Below, in pieces: positions 1 to 5,250 of a DNA stretch of 6,025 nt. Each line of letters opens with the position of its first letter. The first letter of the stretch is position 1. Below the pieces are notes generated by a model that was not told where the DNA came from, ran no database searches, and was given only the letters and a program-made list of their open reading frames with translations. Origin of the DNA: an uncultured bacterium (GTDB lineage: Bacteria; Bacteroidota; Bacteroidia; Chitinophagales; Chitinophagaceae); NCBI GenBank assembly GCA_903957405.1, contig CAJBPC010000031.1, positions 1-6,025 on the forward strand, given 5' to 3'. Both the position numbers and the translations under genes were made by a program.

Positions 1-1
1 G

Positions 2-385
2 ATCGCTCCGGACCTCTCACCAGCACAACTCGATGACATCATCACCCTGGCGGGGGAAGTGAAGTTGGATGGGTTGGTGGCAGCCAATACCACCATTTCA
101 AGGTCTGTACTCTCCGATGCATCAAAGAAAAAAGCAACGGAGATCGGTGCAGGCGGACTGAGTGGTGCGCCATTGTTGCACAGGTCTTCGGAAATCCTGC
201 AACATATCACCGAAAAATCCGGTGGCCGCCTGCCAGTCATTGCAAGCGGCGGGATATTTTCGGGTGCCGATGCCCTTGAAAAGCTATCCGCAGGTGCGGT
301 ACTGGTGCAGATCTGGACGGGATTTGTATATGAGGGACCGATGGCTGCCGCAAGAATCTGTAAAACGATACTACGATCGATATAA
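2..385 (+). CDS. pyrD: Dihydroorotate dehydrogenase (quinone), class 2, C-terminal part
   Basis: This is the last 127 codons of a dihydroorotate dehydrogenase; the N-terminal part lies beyond the left edge of the window. The enzyme oxidises dihydroorotate to orotate in pyrimidine synthesis, using FMN, and class 2 members pass the electrons to membrane quinones. The visible part begins IAPDLSPAQLDDI, a segment typical of class 2 enzymes. It continues with the substrate-binding NTT (visible residues 29-31), GGLSGAPL (51-58), the FMN phosphate-binding ASGGI (81-85) and LVQIWTGFVYEGP (101-113), all in the usual order and spacing. It ends in TAA shortly after the last motif, as the family does, so the C-terminus looks intact. 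The next gene starts 31 bases downstream on the same strand, which allows co-transcription. The family is very secure. Class 2 is inferred from the motif wording, since the membrane-binding N-terminus cannot be seen. Confidence 0.95.
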   Translation: MAPDLSPAQLDDIITLAGEVKLDGLVAANTTISRSVLSDASKKKATEIGAGGLSGAPLLHRSSEILQHITEKSGGRLPVIASGGIFSGADALEKLSAGAVLVQIWTGFVYEGPMAAARICKTILRSI

Positions 386-416
386 CCGTTTTTAAAATAG
401 AACAATTAGATCCCAC

Positions 417-1214
417 ATGGAACATTTGATGAATATTGACGCGCTGATCAGCCTGATAACCCTGGCATTGCTCGAAATCGTACTTGGCATCGACAACGTG
501 ATATTCGTTTCGATCCTAATGGGTCGACTCCCGCAGAAAAGCCGCAAGAAAGCCCGTCAGATCTGGATGATCGCTGGCATTACCGTGAGGATCATGCTCC
601 TGCTGGCCCTGGGGTGGTTGGTCAAGAACGGGAATCGCGAACTCTTCGGCCTCAACTGGAATGATGAACATTTCGGATTCAACCTGCGCAATATCATCAT
701 GTTCGCGGGCGGATTGTTCCTGCTCTATAAAACGGTCAAGGAGATACACGCCAAATTAGAAGGGGAAGAGCTCGGGACGGAAGGCGTCTCCCGTGGCAGT
801 GCCGCCGCATTCGGCGCCATTATCGGGCAGATCATCCTGATCGACATGATATTCTCCTTCGACAGCATCATCACAGCCGTCGGAATGGCAAAACATGTGG
901 AGATCATGATGGTCGCAGTGGTGATCGCCATGGTGATCATGTTCTTCTTCTCTGAGAATATCTCCACATTCATCCATAAACACCCGACCCTGAAGATGCT
1001 CGCACTTTCATTTCTGTTGATGGTCGGCTTCAGCCTGTTCTTCGAGGGCCTCGAGCCGATCCACGGCAGCCATATCGACAAGGCGTACATCTATGTGGCC
1101 ATGGCTTTTTCCTTCACGGTGGAGCTGCTGAACATGCGGATGCGGAAGAAGGAAGCAAAAAGAAACCCGGTTGAACTGCGGGAACCAAAGATTCTGCCAA
1201 AAAAGGATGCTTGA
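417..1214 (+). CDS. TerC-family integral membrane protein (YgdQ-like), probable metal-ion transporter
   Basis: A 265-residue polytopic membrane protein with about seven hydrophobic segments (roughly 10-33, 49-69, 91-106, 132-155, 162-179, 192-210, 222-240). It has the TerC signatures: LLEIVLGIDNVIF near the N-terminus (E20, D26, N27), DMIFSFDSI (143-151, with acidic D143 and D149) and HPTLKMLALSFLLMVG (189-204). The order and length resemble E. coli YgdQ. Studied TerC relatives (E. coli Alx, Bacillus MeeF/MeeY) are linked to Mn2+ export or to supplying Mn2+ to exported enzymes; the substrate here is unknown. The intramembrane acidic residues are the expected metal ligands. The tail from about 241 is basic and probably cytoplasmic. 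An alternative start at 429 (MNIDALISL) would remove four residues and matches relatives about as well; neither start has a Shine-Dalgarno sequence. It lies 31 bases after pyrD and converges on rsmE. Tellurite resistance should not be assumed from the family name. Confidence 0.93.
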   Translation: MEHLMNIDALISLITLALLEIVLGIDNVIFVSILMGRLPQKSRKKARQIWMIAGITVRIMLLLALGWLVKNGNRELFGLNWNDEHFGFNLRNIIMFAGGLFLLYKTVKEIHAKLEGEELGTEGVSRGSAAAFGAIIGQIILIDMIFSFDSIITAVGMAKHVEIMMVAVVIAMVIMFFFSENISTFIHKHPTLKMLALSFLLMVGFSLFFEGLEPIHGSHIDKAYIYVAMAFSFTVELLNMRMRKKEAKRNPVELREPKILPKKDA

Positions 1215-1228
1215 CCCGTTCATCATTC

Positions 1229-1243
1229 CATACGCACCGTATG
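1229..1243. other. Small hairpin between convergent genes
   Basis: CATACG, a CAC loop and CGTATG form a perfect 6-bp stem in the 39-base gap between the stop codons of the TerC-family gene and rsmE. Its position suits a transcription end for both strands. There is no T-run on either side, so it is not a standard intrinsic terminator. A role in termination is only inferred. Confidence 0.3.
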
Positions 1244-1253
1244 TAAGGGGAAA

Positions 1254-1970
1254 CTATACGCAGATCAATGCTGCGGCCACCACACCGGCCGTCTCGGTCC
1301 GCAAACGATTCTCCCCCAGTCCCACGGCCCTGAAACCGGAGGATAACGCCGAGCTGATTTCCTTTTCCGTGAAATCCCCTTCAGGACCGATGAGCAGGAG
1401 GGATGTCGCTCCGCTGGTGTGCAGCGACCGCAAGGGCTCCGTGCCGTTGGGCAGACAATGCGCGATGAAACGATCCTCCTGTACGGCCACCGCAAGAAGT
1501 TCGTCGAAAGTGACGGGGTCTTTCACCTCTGTCAGCCAAGCCTGCCGTGACTGGAGCATGGCACTCATGGCTATGGAATGGAGCCTGTCCATACGCACAT
1601 GTCCGCGCTCCGTACGATGACAGATCATCGGCACCAGGGCATGCACACCGATCTCACAGACTTTCTCGAGCATCCATTCAAACCGGGATGGGTTCTTTAG
1701 AAGGGAGACCGCTAGCGTCATGGGTTTCCGGCTATCCGCAATATTGGCAATATCCAGTATCTCGATCCGGCAGTGTTTTTTATGGGCATCTGTGATCCTT
1801 GCGGAGGCCATCGTTCCTTTGCCATTCACAACCCTTAGCGGCTCCCCCTCCCGCATGCGCAGGACCGACACGATGTGCCGGGAGGATTCCTCCGGGAAGA
1901 CCGTATCCCCTCCGGAGGGAATGTCGTTTAGATGGAAAAATGGGATATCCATGGTATTTTGACTATTCAT
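1254..1970 (-). CDS. rsmE: 16S rRNA (uracil-1498-N3)-methyltransferase
   Basis: RsmE uses S-adenosylmethionine to methylate N3 of U1498 in helix 44 of 16S rRNA, acting on the 30S subunit in the cytoplasm. The 238-residue product has the normal family length and layout. An N-terminal PUA-like RNA-binding domain includes SRHIVSVLRMREGE (30-43). The SPOUT methyltransferase domain follows, with KNPSRFEWMLEKVCEIGV (92-109), the cofactor-knot motif LIGPEGDF (193-200) and LGENRLRTETA (218-228) near the C-terminus. Aspartate in GPEGD replaces the commoner second glycine; I recall this from Bacteroidota homologues, so it is probably lineage-normal. The ATG at 1970 overlaps the lipase stop by 8 bases. 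The next ATG at 1952 gives MDIPFFHL, which resembles the start of Bacteroidota relatives and lies 10 bases after that stop, so it may be the true start. No clear Shine-Dalgarno sequence decides between them. Expression is probably driven from the lipase promoter. Confidence 0.95.
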   Translation of the reverse strand: MNSQNTMDIPFFHLNDIPSGGDTVFPEESSRHIVSVLRMREGEPLRVVNGKGTMASARITDAHKKHCRIEILDIANIADSRKPMTLAVSLLKNPSRFEWMLEKVCEIGVHALVPMICHRTERGHVRMDRLHSIAMSAMLQSRQAWLTEVKDPVTFDELLAVAVQEDRFIAHCLPNGTEPLRSLHTSGATSLLLIGPEGDFTEKEISSALSSGFRAVGLGENRLRTETAGVVAAALICV

Positions 1971-3231
1971 ATACCGCCACCATCACGCCTTCTGATGATG
2001 GGATGGAAGGAAGGACGCGAGTGCGTCCGTTATAATACAAGCGGATGGCTTTTTCGGTTGATGCAGGAAGGAACATGTCAGCCCCATTCATAAATGGTGC
2101 ACCGCCGAATAGCGGAATCGGTGTACCGGTCCCGGCACCATCCTTGCCCGCGTCGTACAGGAACATCGCGATGCAAGTCTTCTGGGGCGGAGTGAGTACA
2201 TCCGACGACAAGACCGTCCCGTTGCAATTCAAGGTATCCCTTCCCGTTATGATGGCACCGTTTGCCGCGAAGACAGCGAGTGCGGAACTCCCCGGATCGA
2301 CGGGCAGGCCCGCAAGAAGCATGGCTGCCATACCGGTCGATGGCAGAGACCGGAGGTACAGGAACCTGTTATGATAGCGGAACGGCTCCAGGAAATAATG
2401 CACTACCCTGCCTTTACCGGGCTTCAGCACGAATTCGTAGGCGGTGAAAGGATTCGCCCGAAAACCCGACCAGCGCCCAGAAGTGTCCGTCGTACCGGTC
2501 CATTCAGGATGGTTGCCTTTTCGCCTGCCGGTGATCGTATCATGAACCCAGACCTCGACCCGGCACAGCTTGAGGGGAGTGTTTTCCCCCAGCACGAGGG
2601 CCACGCCGGAGACCTCGTACGCCCGTGCAGGTTTGAGGACAGTGTGGGGTTTTTGCCGGGGCTGCAGAAATCCGAAAATCGCACGGAAACTTTCCTCGCT
2701 GGTCACCACTTGCAAGTGGTCGTTATCTGTTTGCCTGACATTCTCCGCACCCGGAATATCCCCCGCCCGGGCTGCTATCCTATCCGCCTTGCTGTAGATA
2801 TTCATGGTAGGAACTCCGCCCGGCTGACCTGCCAGCGGGCTGCTGCCGATATGTACATAGCGGGACACAAACACCGCCCGGTCAGGCCTTGACAAATAAC
2901 GGCTGCAAACGCCCCCTCCGGCGGAATGCGCTACCAGATCGACCTTTACAGCCCCGGTTGATGCCAATACGCGCCGGATGAAGACCTCCAGCAATGAATC
3001 TGAAGGAGATTGCCGATTCAGGCTGTTCCAGTCAAATGCATAAATCTGTGACGGGCAATATCCATTGGCCTCCAATCGCTGGGCCTGCAGGGCCCAATTA
3101 TCTCCTGAACCCAGGAATCCGTGCACAAAAACCACCGGAAGCCTCGCAGGGTCACAGGGTATTTTTGATTGCGCACAAAGGGCTGAAGACAAGCTGACGA
3201 AAAACCACGACAGGAACATACATCTTTTCAT
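1963..3231 (-). CDS. Secreted alpha/beta-hydrolase lipase with a C-terminal beta-rich region
   Basis: A 422-residue predicted exported lipase/esterase. Residues 1-20 form a signal peptide: basic MKRC, a hydrophobic core, then ALCA before QSK. There is no good lipobox, so it is probably released into the periplasm or medium. The hydrolase domain (about 30-192) starts with PVVFVHGFLGSGDNW, whose HGF supplies the oxyanion hole. The nucleophile elbow is AHSAGG (Ser103), with alanine in place of the first glycine as in Bacillus subtilis LipA. The likely triad partners are Asp150 in IYSKADRIA and His172 in DNDHLQVVTSEESF. Residues 200-422 are beta-rich, contain YEFVLKPGKG and VVHYFLEPF, and seem to fall into two parts (about 203-295 and 300-422). 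This layout recalls the Archaeoglobus lipase AF1763, where the C-terminal domain aids binding of long-chain lipid; that comparison is from memory. Cysteines such as 26/59 and 336/353 could form disulfides. Substrate specificity cannot be read from sequence. Confidence 0.88.
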   Translation of the reverse strand: MKRCMFLSWFFVSLSSALCAQSKIPCDPARLPVVFVHGFLGSGDNWALQAQRLEANGYCPSQIYAFDWNSLNRQSPSDSLLEVFIRRVLASTGAVKVDLVAHSAGGGVCSRYLSRPDRAVFVSRYVHIGSSPLAGQPGGVPTMNIYSKADRIAARAGDIPGAENVRQTDNDHLQVVTSEESFRAIFGFLQPRQKPHTVLKPARAYEVSGVALVLGENTPLKLCRVEVWVHDTITGRRKGNHPEWTGTTDTSGRWSGFRANPFTAYEFVLKPGKGRVVHYFLEPFRYHNRFLYLRSLPSTGMAAMLLAGLPVDPGSSALAVFAANGAIITGRDTLNCNGTVLSSDVLTPPQKTCIAMFLYDAGKDGAGTGTPIPLFGGAPFMNGADMFLPASTEKAIRLYYNGRTRVLPSIPSSEGVMVAVYE

Positions 3232-3236
3232 AACGG

Positions 3237-3266
3237 CAAACTTAGGATGGTAGGGGCTATTCCAAA
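3237..3266 (-). promoter_or_regulatory. Bacteroidota-type promoter for the lipase-rsmE unit
   Basis: Read on the minus strand, TTTG (3266-3263), 18 bases and TAAGTTTG (3244-3237) match the Bacteroidota promoter with a -33 TTTG/TTG and a -7 TAnnTTTG element at normal spacing. Both lie in the 39-base gap between the dnaB stop and the lipase start. The -7 element ends 5 bases before the lipase ATG, so transcription would start at or very near that codon. Confidence 0.6.
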
Positions 3267-3270
3267 TCGA

Positions 3271-4827
3271 TCAGAAAGGCGCGTCTTCTTCCCCAATGTC
3301 TATGTCGTTCATCCGGCTGCCTTTCTGGATATACAGACGCGGGTTGTCGTCATCGGGTATGCGCTTCATAGTTCCCTGCGACTTACCCAATACGCCGCCC
3401 TCGTCGTTTTCTTCGAGCTCTATGAATTTTTGTATGTGCAACAAAGCCCGAAGCTTTATGTTTTCCAGTGAACCGTTCCTGTGTTTGGCGATCCGTACAT
3501 GGGTTTCTCCCTTGTTGCTTTCACCGAACTCATTGGCGGAGATATCATAGTATTCCGGCCGGTAAAGGAACATCACCATATCCGCATCCTGTTCGATCGC
3601 TCCGGATTCGCGAAGGTCACTCAGCATGGGAATTTTCGCTCCATCCTTCCTTTTCTCCACCTCCCGGCTCAACTGACTCAATGCTATGATCGGCACCTGC
3701 AATTCTTTCGCAAGACCCTTCAGATTGCGCGAGATCGTACTGATCTCCTGCTCGCGATTGCTGTTTTTATTATCTCCGCCACCGGTCATCAACTGCAGAT
3801 AATCGATGATGATCAGTCCGATGTTGTGCTTGCTCTTCAGCCTCCGGCATTTAGCGCGTAGCTCAAAAATATTCAACGCTGCTGTGTCATCAATGAACAT
3901 AGGCGCCTTGGTCAATCGCTGGATGCCTTTTTTATAAAGCTGCTGCATCTCGTGTTCCTCCAGTCTGCCGCGGGCGATCTTTTCAAGCCATATCTCGCTC
4001 TCCGCAGAGAGCATACGCTGGACAAGCTGACTGGAGCTCATCTCCAGACTGAACATTGCCACACCGGTGGGTTTTGTGGGATGAAGCGCAGCATTCCGTG
4101 CCAGGTTGAGGGCAAAAGCCGTTTTACCGACCGAAGGCCTTGCCGCCAAAATGATCAGATCAGAATTCTGCCAACCGAACGTCACCTGATCCAGTTTTGG
4201 ATAGCCACTCGGAACACCCGTCACATCCTCTTGACGGCTGCGCATATCATCTATCCGCTTGATGGTGTTCATCAGCACCATGTCGATCGAATCGAAATTC
4301 TTGCGCAGGTGATTGTTGGTGATGTTGAAAAGCTTACTCTCTGCATCGTCCAGCAGGTCGAACACATCGATCGAATCTTCGTAGGCATCCGTGATGATCT
4401 CTCCGCTCATACGGATCAACTCACGCTGGATGAACTTCTGAAGGATGAGTCGCGAATGCGCTTCGATGTTGGCGGAAGAAACAACCGAGTTGGTGAGTTT
4501 TGATATGTAATAAGCCCCGCCGACGATGTCGAGCTCCTGACGGAATTTCAACTCTTCCACCACCGTCAACAGATCTATGGGCATGGATTTGTTCGCGAGC
4601 GACATCATGGATGTGAAGATCCGCTGGTGCGCATCGGTGTAAAAACATTCCTGCTTGAGGATCTCCACCACAGTGTCGAATGCACCCTTCTCCAACATGA
4701 CCGCACCCAGGACGGCCTCTTCCAGTTCACGTGACTGTGGAGGGACCTTTCCGAATACCAGATTGTTCAATTCAATCGGAGCCTTCTTCCGGTTCTTCCG
4801 GTCACGGTCTTTATTGATCATTTCCAT
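3271..4827 (-). CDS. dnaB: Replicative DNA helicase DnaB
   Basis: DnaB is the hexameric 5'-3' helicase that unwinds DNA at the replication fork and recruits primase. The 518-residue product has the full family layout. A basic N-terminal extension (1-28) precedes the helical N-terminal domain (about 30-135, from VPPQSRELEEAVLGAVMLE), which binds primase in the family. After a linker comes the RecA-like ATPase domain from about 205. It has Walker A ARPSVGKT (229-236), the catalytic-glutamate motif FSLEMS (E262), Walker B LIIIDYLQL (338-346), SQLSREVEKR (384-393), DLRESGAIEQDAD (404-416) and the arginine-finger region IAKHRNG (446-452, R450). There is no intein or frameshift. The C-terminal tail ends IGEEDAPF, acidic with a terminal Pro-Phe as in SSB proteins. 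The ATG at 4827 has GGAG 11 bases upstream; a second ATG at 4821 is possible. The upstream region contains DnaA-box-like sites, and pheT diverges on the other side. Confidence 0.97.
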   Translation of the reverse strand: MEMINKDRDRKNRKKAPIELNNLVFGKVPPQSRELEEAVLGAVMLEKGAFDTVVEILKQECFYTDAHQRIFTSMMSLANKSMPIDLLTVVEELKFRQELDIVGGAYYISKLTNSVVSSANIEAHSRLILQKFIQRELIRMSGEIITDAYEDSIDVFDLLDDAESKLFNITNNHLRKNFDSIDMVLMNTIKRIDDMRSRQEDVTGVPSGYPKLDQVTFGWQNSDLIILAARPSVGKTAFALNLARNAALHPTKPTGVAMFSLEMSSSQLVQRMLSAESEIWLEKIARGRLEEHEMQQLYKKGIQRLTKAPMFIDDTAALNIFELRAKCRRLKSKHNIGLIIIDYLQLMTGGGDNKNSNREQEISTISRNLKGLAKELQVPIIALSQLSREVEKRKDGAKIPMLSDLRESGAIEQDADMVMFLYRPEYYDISANEFGESNKGETHVRIAKHRNGSLENIKLRALLHIQKFIELEENDEGGVLGKSQGTMKRIPDDDNPRLYIQKGSRMNDIDIGEEDAPF

Positions 4828-4890
4828 ATAATACTGTTCTCCGATTTTTTTGACTCAACATTCCAGGATGACGATCTGCAGTCTTGCACA

Positions 4891-4908
4891 TTGGATGATG
4901 CCATCCAA
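4891..4908. repeat. 7-bp inverted repeat upstream of dnaB
   Basis: TTGGATG, the four-base spacer ATGC, then CATCCAA form a perfect dyad. It begins 64 bases upstream of the dnaB start. It could be a regulator binding site or, if inside the dnaB leader, a short hairpin. No T-run follows on either strand, so termination is unlikely. Which protein would bind is unknown. Confidence 0.4.
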
Positions 4909-4970
4909 GCGAATGTAGGTTTGAATCCGAATTCCGGACCGCATTTTCCGTGGCATTAGTTGAACACAGG

Positions 4971-5123
4971 TAATCCACAGGCTTTTAGCACTTATGCCGA
5001 TGGTTATCCACAATAATTCTCCTGATTTCCACAAATTAGAACAAAAACATAACGCCGAACGGATTGCTATCCACATTTCCTGTGCTAAAGTTTTCTCAAA
5101 GAATTTTTTGGAGGTGTGGATGG
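4971..5123. other. DnaA-box cluster, candidate oriC or DnaA-responsive control region
   Basis: Compared with the DnaA box TTATCCACA, there is a perfect site at 5004-5012, one-mismatch sites TAATCCACA (4971-4979) and CTATCCACA (5067-5075), and a two-mismatch site ATTTCCACA (5025-5033), all on the plus strand. A further two-mismatch site lies on the minus strand at 5115-5123. The plus-strand sites start 33, 21 and 42 bases apart, close to 3, 2 and 4 helical turns, so DnaA bound to them would face the same side. An A/T-rich stretch at 5031-5052, between two boxes, could be an unwinding element. The two neighbouring genes are transcribed away from the cluster, and one of them is the replicative helicase. 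Origin function is inferred. Two-mismatch boxes also occur by chance elsewhere in the window (for example near 960-968), so weight should rest on the three better sites. Confidence 0.5.
5004..5012 (+). promoter_or_regulatory. Perfect DnaA box
   Basis: TTATCCACA matches the consensus binding site of the initiator protein DnaA at all nine positions. It is the best-matching member of the surrounding cluster. I noticed no other exact copy in the window. Confidence 0.6.
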
Positions 5124-5222
5124 TTTTACATGTCTCAAGAAGGAAGGAAAAGAACCCTCCTCGGGGAAAAAACTGCCTTCGGGTAAGTTTTTCGCCATCG
5201 TCCGCAAAAGGAAGCCGGATGT

Positions 5223-5230
5223 TATCTTTG
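5223..5230 (+). promoter_or_regulatory. Possible -7 promoter element for pheT
   Basis: TATCTTTG is an exact match to the Bacteroidota -7 element TAnnTTTG, on the pheT strand and ending 20 bases before its ATG. It would give a 5' leader of roughly 15 bases. No clear TTG-type -33 element lies at the usual distance upstream, so this is weaker than the lipase promoter. Confidence 0.4.
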
Positions 5231-5250
5231 CCGAAATCACACGAACCGAT

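Larger units (their letters stand above)
4828..5250. other. 423-base intergenic region between divergent dnaB and pheT
   Basis: I find no convincing gene here. Translations of this stretch are short and show no family motifs. It contains a 7-bp inverted repeat near the dnaB side (4891-4908), a cluster of DnaA-box-like sites (4971-5123), and an A/T-rich stretch at 5031-5052 where 18 of 22 bases are A or T. It also has a strong Shine-Dalgarno-like GGAGG (5110-5114) and a -7 promoter element for pheT (5223-5230). No TAnnTTTG element was found facing dnaB. The gap is long compared with the 31-39 base gaps elsewhere in the window, which suggests it has a regulatory or replication role. Confidence 0.7.

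Noticed and set aside
386..416. Possible promoter or terminator between pyrD and the TerC-family gene
   Set aside because: The 31 bases are A/T-rich but contain no TAnnTTTG element and no inverted repeat, so read-through from pyrD is the simpler view.
725..1090. A 121-codon open frame on the minus strand, opposite the TerC-family gene
   Set aside because: It is fully covered by a strongly conserved membrane-protein frame on the other strand and has no support of its own.
417..1214. Tellurite resistance function
   Set aside because: The family name comes from TerC of a tellurite operon. No other ter genes are present, and the protein is closest to the YgdQ-like members linked with metal ions.
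2371..2892. A 173-codon open frame on the plus strand, opposite the lipase gene
   Set aside because: It is antisense to the catalytic domain of the lipase, with Arg/Pro-rich random composition and no recognisable motif.
3080..3096. TGGGCC / GGCCCA inverted repeat inside the lipase gene, next to an ATTGG / CCAAT repeat
   Set aside because: It falls in conserved hydrolase codons, has short arms, and is readily explained by codon choice in G/C-rich coding sequence.
3952..4503. A 183-codon open frame on the plus strand, opposite dnaB
   Set aside because: It lies wholly antisense to a certain dnaB, shows no family motif, and its histidine- and arginine-rich composition is what the reverse strand of dnaB codons would give.
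5125..5250. Possible T-box, riboswitch or attenuator in front of pheT
   Set aside because: I saw no T-box sequence, no stable long stem followed by a T-run and no phenylalanine-rich leader; only weak C/G runs around 5155-5166 could pair.
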